Below, piece after piece: positions 43,080-55,871 of a stretch of 64,000 bases of DNA. The position numbers were made by a program, and so were the translations under genes. The number at the start of each line of letters is the position of its first letter. Position 1 is the first letter of the stretch. The stretch covers positions 93,850,501-93,914,500 of the forward strand of contig CM075346.1 in NCBI GenBank assembly GCA_037693485.1. The letters are read 5' to 3'. Source of the stretch: Kitagawia praeruptora. Taxonomy: Eukaryota; Streptophyta; Magnoliopsida; Apiales; Apiaceae. Below the pieces are notes generated by a model, which was not told the origin of the DNA, did not search any database, and saw nothing but the letters and a program-made list of their open reading frames with translations.

Positions 43080-44330
43080 TGTTGGGAATTTTACACTAAA
43101 CACAACAATGAGGCAGTGATATATATATTAAACAAGAACAAGCATGAAACCAATCAACGGAAACAAATCACGAAGGCAACACAAGAATATAGTTAGAGAC
43201 TGTAATTAACGAGAAAAGTAAGAACAAACTTATCTCCCACAGAAGCTATTAGCAATACTGATCAGAGAGAGAAGAACAACTGAGTCACCAAGCCCTTCGA
43301 GAAGACTTGGCTGTTCTTGAAGAGATTATTGCCCCACTTACGCTGTGTTGGGTTGCTGCAATAACACTTCCAGGATAAAACAGCTCCGATCAATGTGTTC
43401 ACAGATACACCAGAGATCAACGATGACTAGCACCTCAGTTCGCCTAAGAATTATGTAAATAATCTGTTTGTGTCGAGAGAGAACAGAGAAGAAGAACGAA
43501 CAAGGGTTTTCCTTAACGTATATACTTCTTAACGTTATATCTTCGATATATATAATACCCAAAAATAAAACGTAAGAGATATGCCTTAAAAGGAAAGTAA
43601 ATATTCTGATTTAATTTCATTAACTGCATCAGTATTTATTTTTCAGTTACAACTGCGTCAGGATCTGGCCATCAGTAGCATCAGGATTTGATGTCCGTCA
43701 GGCTCAGGATTCAGTGCTCGTCAGGAACTGATATCCATCAGGATTTAGTCCATCAGTATCTGATGTTTGACTAAGTCCATCAGGATTTGTTCCAAGTACT
43801 GATCCAGTCCAGGATTTTATCCAATACTGATCCATTCATTTCCAGTACTGCTTAACGTATATTCCAGGTAATAAAATTCCTCGCCCAGGTCGCCTCGCAT
43901 ACGCGAGACGCCGAGACATTCGCCCAAATCGCCCTTCGACCCGACCTGAGTCGTGTCGTGACGTGGCGTGGCGAGGCGGGTGGCGGCGGCGCGCATGTGT
44001 GTGTGCGCGCGAGGCTCACACTACAACCATGCACACCCACATACCTTAGTAGTTATACACTACACTTGCACATGGAGCTATATAAAGCCACCAACCTCTC
44101 ATTACCAATTCTATGTGGGACTCACGTTATTTCAACTAACTAACCCACATAACCCATTTCAAGCAAGCAACTTCAACTCAATTTATTTATGGATTCCACT
44201 AAGAAAATGTCTTACATCCAAACATGAAAGTTTAAGTCCTCATAATAAGGAACAACCTTCACTTGTTAGTTTCTGGAAATTACATCAAGAACATATTATA
44301 AATATGCCTCAAACTTTCCATTTTCTAACA
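43080..44330 (-). repeat. 3' LTR of copia B
   Basis: 1,251 bp with ends TGTTGGGAATT and TTTTCTAACA. It has the CATCAGGA repeats and the GC-rich U3 module (about 43870-44020). It is slightly less like the 5' LTR of A than the 5' LTR of B is, as expected if the insertion predates the A/B duplication. Confidence 0.9.
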
Positions 44331-44860
44331 ATCCCCCACGAATCCATACAGAAATGCATATCGATTCTCATCATGACTTGTTTTTCAGAGTAGGTACCCT
44401 TCCAGGTTTGAACCCTCCTAAGTCCTCTACTTCGATGTCTACCGGATTCGGATGGAATATTTCACCTTGAATCTTTATCCGTTTGGTGTAACCACACTCC
44501 ATAGACGACGACAAGTCAAAGGCTATGGTGCTAATCTACGGCTTTGAGACGTTAATGGTCATGTCTCGATCCTGTTCATCGAATGCTTCAAGGAATAACC
44601 CTTTCCTCTAATTGCGACCACACAATTACATTCGCTTAGCTGGGCATCTCCAGAGATGTACTGCTAGCATCTCGTCATATGACTTGACCCCATTCAGAGT
44701 TCAAATAACTCTTGCTATTCTGGCAGTGACATTACCTTTTAGGTTTACAGGGGATAGACTCCAGATACGTAAGTATCAATCTATATAATTTTAAGGTACA
44801 TCCAATTCACCCTTACAACTTGTTATTACCACATTGAATACACTTTCGAGGGATCTCCTC
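44331..44860 (-). other. Copia B 3' untranslated region and polypurine tract
   Basis: No coding. Minus-strand GATTCGTGGGGGAT abuts the LTR and serves as the polypurine tract. About 530 bases separate the pol stop from the LTR, as in copy C. Confidence 0.75.
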
Positions 44861-47800
44861 TCATGTGTATTGGGTTCCCGCTGTAGATGAATTACTATGG
44901 GCTATCAGTCCCATCCCCAACCTAGACTTAAGGACTACAGCATGCTCAAGACCTTTAGTCAAAGGATCAGCTAGGTTTTCTTGAGTTCCAATAAACTCAA
45001 CAGCTATGATCCTGTCAGACATTAGACCCCTTATAGACTTCAATCTAACTTGGATATGTCTCTTTGTTTTCACATTGTACTTCTTGCCGTTTATCTTATC
45101 GATAGTTGTACGGCTATCACAATGAACAGCAAAAGCAGGAAGTGGACGACTTACTACAGGTAACATTGACATCAGTCCATGTAACCATTCAGCCTCAGTC
45201 CCCGTGGCATCTAATGCACACAACTCAGCCTCAAAGGTAGACCGAGTTATAATAGTCTGTCTAGAAGACTTCCAAGATACTGCTCCACCTGCTAGGGTAA
45301 ACAGGTATCCAGTCCTCCATTGGAACCAGACTTCTTAGCTATCCAACTTGCATCACTATATCCCTCTAGCACTCCAGGAAACCTCCTGTAATGCAAACCA
45401 AGATATATGGTGCCTTTTAGATATCTAAGCACTCTATCAAGAGCATCCCAATGAGTATTGTTTGGACAGCTTGTATATCTTGCTAACTTAGACATTGAAT
45501 ATGAAATATCCGGCCTAGTACCATTAGCAAGATACTGCAAACTCCCAATAATCTGAGAATACCTTAACTGAGACACAGGTACTCCTGAACTATTCTTGAC
45601 AAGGGCAATTTTTGGATCATACGGAGTACTAGCGATTCTACAATTTGAATAACCATACTTCTCAAGTATAGATTTCTCTATATAATGAGATTGTGACAAA
45701 GTTATTCCATCAGTTGACTGAGTCAACTTGATACCAAGAATCACACTAGCCTCTCCCATATCCTTCATTTCAAAATGCCTTTTCAAGAAACTTTTTGTCT
45801 CATTAATAATCTCAATATTGGTTCCAAACAACAAAATATCATCCACATACAGGCACACAATAATACATTCATTTCCTTTAATCATGTAATAGACACACTT
45901 GTCACTTTTATTAACTACAAATTCTGATTCTAAAACAGTTTCATCAAACTTTTTATGCCAGTCTCTTGGAGCTTGTTTTAAGCCATATATAGACTTGATT
46001 AACTTACATACTTTCCTTTCATTTCCAGAGGCAAAAAATCCCTCAGGCTGATCCATATAAATCTCTTCTTCAAGTTCACCATGAAGAAAAGCTATCTTTA
46101 CATCCATTTGATGGATGATAAGACCATGTACAGAAGCCAATGCTATAAGCATTCGAATTGTTGTCATTCTAGCAACTGGAGAGTATGTGTCAAAGTAATC
46201 AATGCCTTCATTTTGCTTAAAACCCTTAGCTACCAGCCTAGCCTTATACTTATCTATTGAGCCATCCGGGTTCATCTTCCTTTTGAACACCCATTTACAT
46301 CTTATAGTAGAACACCCAGGAGATAGATCAACCAACTCCCATGTTCCATTAGAAACAATAGAGTCAATTTCACTTTTTACAGCACCTTTCCAGTACCTAG
46401 ATTCTGAAGAACCCATGGCCTGTCGAAAAGTTAAAGGTTCATCCTCGATATTGTAAGTGATAAAATCACTTCCAAAATCCTTGACTACCTTAGCACGCTT
46501 ACTCCTTCTAGGTTCCTCAACTTCATCAGGAATAGAGCTACTATCAGGATCTGCCCCCACATTTGTCATCCTTTCCACATGATCAGGAATGGACCTCGAT
46601 GTGTGAGTGGGATCATCATCAGGAATATCCTGAGGTATACCAGTCTTCATAGGGAACACATCCTCAAAGAATGTTGCATCACGAAATTCAACTATAGTAT
46701 TAGCCACTATTCCGTCTATGTCAGATTTTAGTACTAAAAATCTCATAGCCGTAGTGGTTTCAATATAGCCTAGAAAGATGCAATCAACAGTTTTCGGACC
46801 TAGTTTCTTTCTCTTGTGTTCAGGGACAAGTACCTTTGCAAGGCACCCCTACACACGAAGATATTTTAAACTAGTCCTTTTCTCTATCCATAATTCATAA
46901 GGTGTCTTGTCCATATGTTTCAGAGGAACTCTATTCAGAATATGGCAAGCCATATTCAGAGCTTCTCCCCACATGTACTTAGGCAACCCAGAATTAATCA
47001 ACATACTATTGATCATATCCTTAAAGGTTCTGTTCTTTCGTTCTGCCACCCCATTAGACTCAGGTGTGTATGGTGGAGTTACCTCATGAACTATACCATT
47101 GCTTTTGCAAAATTCATTAAACAAGTTACTCGTATACTCACCACCTCTATCTGATCTCAAACGTTTAAGTACTTTACCAGTTTATGTTTCAGCTTCAGTT
47201 TTGAACGTAATGAATTTATCTAGTGCTTCATCATTATGCTTAAGCAAATAAACATAACAATATCTACTAAATCATCTATAAAGGTAATGAAATATCTATT
47301 ATGTTCCTTGGTCAAAACACCACCAAATTCACATATGTTAGTGTGCACTAAATCTAACACATTCGAATCCCTAACCACATTATGAAAGGGTTTCCTAGTT
47401 TGTTTAGCAGTCACACATACTTGACATTTAGATTTCTTATCAATGGCATGTTTTGGAATTAACTCTAAGTTCATCATATTCTTTAGAGCACCAAAATTCA
47501 AGTGACCAAGACGTGCGTGCCACAAATCAGATGATTCAACACAATTAACAGAAGGAGCAACATTATTATTAATAAAACTGCCCAAAACAGGCTCAACATT
47601 TATTAAGAATAATCCATCTGACAAGTAACCTTTGCCAAAAAATACACCAGTATTTGTAATAACTACTTCAAGTCCACGTTTCTTATTCCAAGTACTTGAG
47701 TTACACTCGCATTCCCCATCGTCACAGTCATTCCATGAGTCTATTGATAAGATACAAATAGAGTAATATCAGTACAAATATGTACATTAGCTCCAGTATC

Positions 47801-48850
47801 AATCAACCATTCATGAGACGAATAAGTGGAAAGAAGTACAGGGTTGTAGGTCACATACCCGTTGTCAGTTTCAGAAGCAATAGCCTCACCAACAACCATT
47901 TTAACCGTAGACCCACCAGTGGTTCCAAGCACAGTGTTAGCTTGTGCTCCCACAACAGGTTTCTTAGCTTTCTTTACAGGACAGTCCTTGCTCCAATGAC
48001 CAACCTGTCCACAAGACCAACATGGTTTGTTTGCCTTTGGTTTCTTAGCCTTGTTCTTGTCCTTAGACTTAGTGTTTTCCTTCTTAGTGACAGACTTTCT
48101 TTTCTGTCCTACAGTCACTACATTTACCTTCAAACTCCCTGCATGTTCAGTAGGCATCACATGTCCTTGCTTGGACTTGTGTTACTCCTGTACAGAGATG
48201 TCCAACATCAGGTTTGTCCAAGTGATCTCTCCTTTCTGTCTTTTCAGGGAGAGTGCAAACTCTTCCCAAGACTTAGGGAGCTTTTCAATCACAGACATAA
48301 CCTGAAACTTTTCAGGAAGGTCCATACCAGACTCCTTCAAAGCATGAACCAACATCTCAAACTCATGCACTTGCACAGTCATGGATTTAGTATCCACTAG
48401 TTTAAAGTCAAGGAACCTAGCCACAGAATACTTTTCCAACCCTTGCGAGTCAGTATTATGTGTCTGGTCAAGCTTCTCCCATAAGAGCTTAGCAGTGTAG
48501 GAGTCAGATGAATAAACATCAAATAGAGTGTTCGCCAAAGCTGCCAGAATTGCAGCCCTAGCCACCCCATCCTTTTCCTCCCACATGGTATAAGCCTTAA
48601 CAGTTTCAGCTTTCTCCTTAACCATAATTGGTTTCTCATACTGCACCACTGGCCATAGACCCTTTACCATTAACCACAGTTTCATCTTTTTCTGCCAACG
48701 AGAAAAACCAACACCCCCACCGAATTTATCAGGCATACCTGACATATCGATAGGCTGTGGGAAACGGTACGTAGTCCAATCAATGGTAGGTACAGTAACA
48801 GTAGACCCAGAGCCAGTCTCAACAACAGGAGTTTCAGTTTCGTTAACCAT
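44861..48850 (-). pseudogene. Copia B gag-pol, multiply broken
   Basis: From the ATG at 48850: gag N-part (to TAA 48182, a Gln codon in copy C); knuckle and protease (48160-47741); a deletion of about 130 bp near 47668; integrase (47624-47220, then 47160-46849, ended by a TAG replacing Trp); integrase end and reverse transcriptase (46746-45292, with YVDDILLFG); a 1-base deletion near 45330; and RNase H (45223-44861, with HCDSRTTIDKI). The first integrase catalytic Asp is Asn, as in copy A. Confidence 0.88.
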
Positions 48851-48893
48851 CTTGTTAATTAACAATATATAACACAAATAATCTTTTCAAGAT

Positions 48894-49647
48894 TGTTGGG
48901 AATTTTACACTAAACACAACAATGAGGCAGTGATATATATTAAACAAGAACAGGCATGAAACCAATCAACAGAAACAAATCACGAAGGCAACACAAGAAT
49001 ATAATTAGAGACTGTAATTAACGAGAAAAGTAAGAACAAACTTATCTCCCACAGAAGCTATTAGCAATACTGATCAGAGAGAGAAGAACAGTTGAGTCAC
49101 CAAGCCCTTCGAGAAGACTTGGCTGTTCTTGAAGAGATTATTGCCCCAATTACGCTATGTTGGGTTGCTGCAATAACACTTCCAGGATAAAACAACTCCG
49201 ATCAATGTGTTCACAGATACACCAGAGATCAACGACGACTAGCACCTCAGTTCGCCTAAGAATTATGTAAATAATATGTTTGTGTCGAGAGAGAACAGAA
49301 AAGAAGAACGAACAAGGGTTTTCCTTAACGTATATACTTCTTAACGTTATATCTTCGATATATATAATACCCAAAAATAAAACGTAAGAGATATGCCTTA
49401 AAAGGAAAGTAAATATTCTGATTTAATTTCATTAACTGCATCAGTATTTATTTTTCAGTTACAACTACGTCAGGATCTGGCCATCAGTAGCATCAGGATT
49501 TGATGTCCGTCAGGATCAGGATTCAGTGCTCGTCAGGAACTGATATCCATCAGTATCTGATGTCTGACTAAGTCCATCAGGATTTGTTCCAAGTACTGAT
49601 CCAGTCCAGGATTTTATCCAATACTGATCCATTCATTTCTAGTACTG
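48894..49647 (-). repeat. 5' LTR of copia B, truncated
   Basis: Starts TGTTGGGAATT and matches the copia A LTR up to AGTACTG at 49647. The remaining LTR (about 500 bp) and the CACTA right end are absent. Confidence 0.88.
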
Positions 49648-49668
49648 ATCCATCCATTCAATTCTGAT
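49648..49668. other. 21-bp filler at the copia B deletion junction
   Basis: Sequence between the LTR break (49647, equal to 20797 in A) and resumed flank (49669, equal to 21557 in A). It contains ATCCATTCA-type words like those just upstream, suggesting templated repair of a break. Confidence 0.65.
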
Positions 49669-50350
49669 CTCTTGTAGTCTTGTGTGATTGTTATAATATG
49701 GATCCCATTTATCAAAATTTATCAAAATAATCCCATTTATCAAAATTTGTTTATTAATCATATGGATTGTTATAATAGTCCAGTTATATAATCTATCTTT
49801 AAAACAATAATGCAATTTTCTACTGCAAAGTTCCATGCACTTATGTGATGAAATGATTGTTATTAGTATTACTGTTTTTGACATCTCACAAAACAGTCTC
49901 ATCTTCTTCGTCAAAGAATCTGGAGTAATAAAAATAACAAAATTCTTTGCATCTTATCCATTACATGATTTACATCTCACCTTCAATTTTCTTGATTGCA
50001 TTGCATCTTAGTGTCATGCATATCCCACAAACCGTAAATGGGATTCCACATATAGCAGCACGTACATTGTACGACATGTCGACATACCAAATAGTTTCAA
50101 ATGCTACAAACTAGACGTGTGCAATTCATGTTGTATTTTGGATCCTCTTTGCAAAATTGTGGTAATTAAAATCAAACCTATTATAATTGTATTTTTATAG
50201 AACACGCAAAAACTGGAGCGGCCTTACTCATTTGTATATATTTGTAATAATAAAAACAAATGTATAATTGTTTCTCACAAATACTGAAATACCAAAACCA
50301 AAATACGAATTAAGCAATTTAAGTAATTAGAACTATCCGCTGCCTACAAT
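49669..50350. other. 3' flank of serpin B
   Basis: Nearly identical to 21557-22238. No gene. Confidence 0.8.
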
Positions 50351-50833
50351 TCAGGTTTTTGAAGGATCAAGCACTTGTCCAACAAACTGGACCATTCCAG
50401 TCTTGTCTTCTCTAATGAAAAACAAGAACGGATGGTCTACAACAAAGTCAATTTTAATCTCTTCTTCTGACCAATAACCTGCTTCGCACTCTTCTTCGGA
50501 AGCACATGTCGCAGCAGTAGCAATGGTACCTCCTTCATTAACTTCAATAAAAGATTTATGAAATATTTTTGAGACAAAGAGAGGCAAGCTGGGATCATCC
50601 ACTATCTCACTAAGACCTACGTATGGATCAAAGGGCAACACAATCCCTAGTGTCTGCAACGCTTTCGACAGTTCTATCTGATGTTTAAATTCAAATTTTG
50701 GAATGCGGAACTCTCCCACATGAACCCCATAATTTGGAATATGGCGTTCAAGGAATCCATATTCTGACCCAGCTTTCTCTACCAAAGCTGGCAGCCCGTC
50801 TTTTGCATCTGGGAGGAAAATGTACATGGAAAA

Positions 50834-51016
50834 GTCTCGTTTTTCATCCTGATTATAGTTCCAATGTCCTCTCTTTTCATCCAACTTATGGTACCAAAAT
50901 TGTTCTTCATCTGAATCATAGTTAGAATTTTGCTCTTCATCCGAGTTATGGTTCCAAACTAGCTCTTTATCTGATTTCTTGCTCCAACCTTGCTCTTCAT
51001 CTGATTTCTTGCTCCA
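50834..51016 (-). repeat. Six-copy 30-bp repeat inside serpin B
   Basis: Same six units as in serpin A, with only two visible residue changes (unit 5 reads WYHKLDEKRG). The repeat therefore predates the tandem duplication. Confidence 0.85.
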
Positions 51017-51439
51017 AACAACACTACTATATGGAAGCTTCAACACTTTGAATCTATCAAAAACAAGAATATATTGCATGTCCTGTCTCATTGTCATAAA
51101 AGGAACTTGAATTGAGTCACCGTTGAGGAAGTGGAAGTCATAGTCTTTTGTAATGTCCGCATCAAACTTATATGCCCATTCTCCTTTGAAATAGAGTGCA
51201 TTGGCAAGAACAAGCCTAGTCAACTGGTTAAGTGAATTAGAAGGAAGAATCTCTTTAATAAGGCCATTGGTCACCTTCTCGACCCATGAGTTTACAAAAG
51301 TCCTTGCCTCGTCAGCCTGCACAACAATAGTGGAGTTAAGTTTATATCACAAGATAATATATTAATTATCATAGAAGGAGCCAAGAACCAAATGTAAATA
51401 AACTGTTAACTAATATCCCGTGTGCGATAATATATCATA

Positions 51440-51809
51440 GAGTAATTAGCATTTTGCACCCCTTATCTTTGGGCACTTTTTCAATTTGGTCTCAAACTAT
51501 GTTTTTTGGCAGATTGCACCTCTATTGTTTCAAAATCACTTCAATTTGCACCCTTTTGATCAAATTTTGTCCACTTTGACCGCTACTATTAGGCTAATCA
51601 AGGGTAAATTGACTGTTACTTGAATAAATCTTTGTATTTTTACCCTCGCTCATCCTAATAGTAGTGGTCTAAGTGGACGAAATTTAGTCAAAAGGGTGCA
51701 AACTGAAGCGAGTTTGAAACCATAGAGGTGCAATCTGCAAAGAAACATAGTTTGAGACCAAATTGAAAAATTGCCCAAAGATAAGGGGTGCAAAGTGCTG
51801 ATTACTCTC
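51440..51809. mobile_element. Foldback MITE, 370 bp, in serpin B intron
   Basis: Starts GAGTAATTAGCATTTTGCAC and ends in the complement of GAGAGTAATCAGCACTTTGC. The two halves are complementary over most of their length. Flanked by ATATCATA on both sides (51432-51439, 51810-51817). Serpin A has the single-copy empty site. An 8-bp duplication fits hAT-type elements, but the ends do not match a family I can name. Confidence 0.82.
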
Positions 51810-52102
51810 ATATCATATGATTTCTAACTTAAACAGATGTATGTTGAAATTCGCATCACACACTCCAGTTTTTTTTAAGGGATCAAAACAAAGGAATGTA
51901 GACGAAAGAAAGGAGGGTGAATGAGTTAAACTTATTTGCTCTTCCAGTATATTAAACGAATTGGCGAGGTTAAATTATTACTCGTGTGCTTTAGAATTGG
52001 AAGAAAAGCAAATTATACTAGGTATATTTAAAATTTCATCCTTACTAATAATATGAAATAATTATGATAAGGCCAATTATATCATCACTCCATAGATAAC
52101 TA

Positions 52103-52385
52103 CTCCCTCTGTCCCATTCATTTCTTTACAATTTCCTTTTTGGGACGTCCCACCAATTATTTACATTACTCAAAATAGTAACTTTTAACAATAAAATACA
52201 TTATTACATCAACTACTTCACTTCACTTTTTCAACACTTTATACTATCACACCCACTATTTCACTTATTTTAACACTAAAATCACTATTACACCCACTAC
52301 TTTATTTATTTTAACAATATTACACCCATTATCCTTGATCTCCGTGCCCAGCCACAATGTAAAGTATTAGCTGGGACGGAGGGAG
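52103..52385. mobile_element. Stowaway-like MITE in serpin B intron
   Basis: 283 bp, ends CTCCCTCTGTCCCA and CTGGGACGGAGGGAG, TA on both sides. Absent from serpin A at the corresponding place. Contains ACCCACTA-type words as in the MITE at 26977. Confidence 0.85.
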
Positions 52386-52848
52386 TATATGATTTGATTG
52401 GGTAATTAAAATTGGTGATGTGGGTACAAATTGTAGGTAGATGATTTGTGTAACTTAAATGGGGCATTTATGACAAATTTAGTGTATAAATTCTGCAGTG
52501 GAATGAAAGCCTTATGTGTTGTAGTGGTTGTTCTCATGATTCTCATTTAATTTTCAGTTCTGCATCGTATCATGATCGAGCATATAAAAGACAAATTAAG
52601 TCATATATTAAAGACTAGCTAACATATGACAAGAGGATGATGGGATACCTTAAGCTTAATGCTAATTAACCTAAGGGCTAATCCCCCGTTTGATAAAACT
52701 TGATTTCATGTCTTAATTGGTTCGATTCTCTTCGGAGCTCATTTGAGAATACATTAGTTTATAATAAGCTATACTAAAAATTAAAAGGGACAAGGGACAT
52801 CCTTAATTATTTGTATCTTAAGTTTTGTTATAAATTATATTTTTAAGT

Positions 52849-53162
52849 TGTTGGAAATTAATCTAAACTATATGAGAGTAGTTGGCTAGTTGGATAGTAG
52901 TTATCACACTAGTGCTAGTTGTTGACACACACTAACATTTGTCTATCTAGTGGTTAGCTAGCTTTAGTTGATTCCTCCCGGTTTTGTTCCTAGTATTACT
53001 CCTTGTGTTTGTTACCTAGTTAAGCTATATATATAGCCTTGTATTGTTCCTTGTAAATAACCAAGAAAACTAATACAATGTAGTCCTTGAGCTATTCTCT
53101 GTTTGTACATATCTTTCTTTTCTTTTATACTTTGTTTTTTGTCTGTTAGTTATCTTTCAACA
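52849..53162 (+). repeat. 5' LTR of the intronic LTR element
   Basis: 314 bp with a TATATATATAG box near 53026-53036 and AATACAATGTAGTCC downstream as a likely R region. Confidence 0.9.
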
Positions 53163-55557
53163 TGGTATCAGAGCCTCCGATCCTTGAGGCATATCAAATT
53201 AGTTTCTGAGAAGAATCCCGCTGAGAGCTCCGGTCGCATAATATATATGCAGTCCAAAATTTACAGTACACTCGAACTGCACACCAGGTGTTCGACAAAA
53301 TGCCTGAAAGGAATCTTTGGATTCTAAAGGGCTGCTTGTCAAGATAAGATTGTGCAGAGGTTTTTTTTTTGCGTTGGAGTTTTGGTGGAAGAGGCAGGAG
53401 CCAGGAGGTGATGTAATGGGTCGGAACATGGGAGTGACATGAGTTCTATGTGATAAGAGGTATGACAAGTCACACGGATTCATTAACTTATGGGGAGGAG
53501 TTAGCTCTAATGACCAGGAAATGGAGGATAATTGAAGGGATGTATCCAAATGTTAGTAAGGCTGCCCAGGCACCCCCCTCTTGTGGCAGTGGTTGATAAC
53601 CAGTTATATGCAGTTGAGTACTTGTCCAAATGTATGACAAGGAGAAGAACAAGTGGGATGTGTTGGGTAGACTTCCGGGTAGAGCTGATTTTTCAAATGG
53701 TTGGGGGGGCTAGCTTTCAAAGCCTATGGGAAGTAACTTCTAGTGGTAGGAGGCCAAAGGACCCAAGAAGGTGAAGCTATTGTGTTAAATTCTTGGTGCC
53801 CAAAAAAAAAAAATCAGGGGTCAACAATGGCACTTTGGATTGGAAGGTGCTTGGTGTGAAAGAAATGGTAGGGGTGTTCGTTTACAACTGTGTTGTCATG
53901 GGATGTTAAAGATTTGTTTACAACTGTGCTGGAAGATGGCAGGAGAAAGGATGAGAATGTATGCTATTTGTTGGGGTTGCAGATCAAGGATGGCTCAGAG
54001 TAAAAAGTCACCGATGAAGGAGATGCAGATGCGAGGTGAATCCAGATGTCGAGCTGCTGAGTTTGTAGATGGCTAGAGTTTGTAGATGGTGGTGAAGCTA
54101 CTGTCGTATGTGGTGGAAATGAGTTGTTTGTAGCAGGGAAAAAAAAATAAAAAAATTAATTTTGTTACTAACAGGTGGACTTGTAGTTCAATGCAGAGAG
54201 GGAGGCTGATGTATATATGCCTGTTGTGTGTGAGGCTGTGCAGGACATAAGCATGCAGAGAAGAGGCAGAGAGATGGGAGAAAGATGTCAAGCTCGAGTA
54301 TGTGCAGGGCTGCTGTTTGGTGGGTATTTGTAGGGCTGCTGTTTGGTGCGTCGTGTGAGTTTATGTGTGATAGCTACTGCTATATGGTGACTGTGAATGA
54401 GTTGTAACTTGTAAGTAAGAAAAGAGATGTAATATTTATTCGGTTGGAGCTGGTGTTGTCACTCATGGATGCACAGGTAAGGGAAATGATGGAATAAATG
54501 GAAGTTTTTGATAAGCTGTAAAAATGAGGTAGGAGGAAAGCAAAACGGCATGAGCATACAGAAGTGTTTTGGGTGCTGAGATGATTTGGAGCACGCTGTC
54601 TCTATGGTTTGTTAATGTAGCAAAAAAAACGTTGGAGATTGCAGGAGGCTAAAAGAAGATTCAGGAGGTGAATAAATATATATATATATAGCAGACTGGT
54701 TGTGTAAGGTGGATGCTGAGGAAAGGAAAAGAAATAGAAGGTTGTGGATGATGACGGAAAGTCTCGGAATATCGTAAAGCTTGGGTTGTGGAAGTTGCTC
54801 AGGTTGAGCAGCCGTAGAGAGATCAAGGTAGATAGGTGAACGAGATGGGTAGAGTGCAGCGAGACAGTAGAAGGATGGTGATGATGAGTGTGCTGTGTAC
54901 GCACCAAGTCCCGGGCAAGTGTGAATTGCCGGACGGGAACAAGAAGTCGTACTAGTGGGCGCGCAAGTATCGAAAAGCCATACGGGCGTCTGAGTGCAGG
55001 CAGGAAGAGAGCCATACGGGCGTGTTAAACCTTGTCTGAGTGTAGGCAGGAAGAGAGCCATACGGGCTGATAAAGTTTGCAAAGTCACGGGTTCGAGTTT
55101 CCATTGAAGGCCTTTTTTTCAGGACTGACTCTGGCAGATGCTTGGGGGGAGGATTGCGATCTTCCTAGTTCCAAGGGAGGCATCTGTAAATGCTGGGGAG
55201 GGATTGTTGGGTTTCCCATCATCTTCTCTAAATCGACTCGTGGGGATGTTTGAAACTTAGATAGTATATCGGGGTAGTGATTAAATTGGATTTAATCACC
55301 CGGTAACTTGGGCGTGTTTCGCAAATGGTGCGCGGATACTAGTTGCGCAGATGGCGCGGATACTAGTAACGCAAAGGTTATTTACTTGAGAAGAGTGACA
55401 GAGTTTCGTGCCGGTGGGCGCACAGGTGTCGACGTGTCAGACGGGTACAGGTGTCGACGTACCATACGAGCAAATGTGAATTGCCCGTGTGAAGTGCCAT
55501 AGGGGTACACAAAGTTCCAAATGGGTTTGTTGGTATAGTTTAGATTAAGGGGTAGAT
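53163..55557 (+). other. Interior of the intronic LTR element
   Basis: Begins with the primer site (53163-53174). No protein domain is recognisable in any frame. G-rich purine sequence dominates. A duplicated block of about 50-60 bases containing GCAGGAAGAGAGCCATACGG occurs twice (near 55000 and 55048), and GTGTCGACGT occurs twice (near 55430 and 55455). It could be a decayed gag-pol or captured non-coding sequence. Confidence 0.6.
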
Positions 55558-55871
55558 TGTTGGAAATTAATCTAAACTATATGAGAGTAGTTGGCTAGTT
55601 GGAGAGTAGTTGTCACACTAGTGCTAGTTGTTGACACACACTAACATTTGTCTATCTAGTGGTTAGCTAGCTTTAGTTGATTCATCCCGGTTTTGTTCCT
55701 AGTATTACTCCTTGTGTTTGTTACCTAGTTAAGCTATATATATAGCCTTGTATTGTTCCTTGTAAATAACCAAGAAAACTAATACAATGTAGTCCTTGAG
55801 TTATTCTCTGTTTGTACATATCTTTCTTTTCTTCTATACTTTGTTTTGTGTCTGTTAGTTATCTTTCAACA
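55558..55871 (+). repeat. 3' LTR of the intronic LTR element
   Basis: 314 bp, same ends as the 5' copy, followed by the TAAGT duplication. Confidence 0.9.

Larger units (their letters stand above)
43080..49647 (-). mobile_element. Copia copy B (minus), decayed and 5'-truncated
   Basis: 3' LTR 43080-44330, polypurine tract, full but broken gag-pol, and a 5' LTR that stops at 49647. Same family as copies A and C, closest to A. The inner deletion near 47670 and multiple stops show it is dead. Its coordinates are offset by 28,850 from copy A up to the truncation point. Confidence 0.9.
52849..55871 (+). mobile_element. Non-autonomous LTR retrotransposon in serpin B intron
   Basis: 3,023 bp: two 314-bp LTRs (TGTTGGAAATT ... 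CTTTCAACA), primer site TGGTATCAGAGC directly after the first, polypurine tract AAGGGGTAGAT before the second, and TAAGT duplications (52844-52848, 55872-55876). Serpin A has the empty site. The interior has no recognisable gag or pol. By eye the LTRs differ at about six positions, so it is older than the LARD-like element. Confidence 0.92.

Noticed and set aside
54612..55088. 158-residue minus-strand frame with apparent repeats
   Set aside because: Reflects a duplicated DNA block and low-complexity Ser/Leu translation.
53103..55502. Several 60-160 residue frames in the interior of the intronic LTR element
   Set aside because: None shows a gag, protease or polymerase motif; frames are on both strands and purine-biased.
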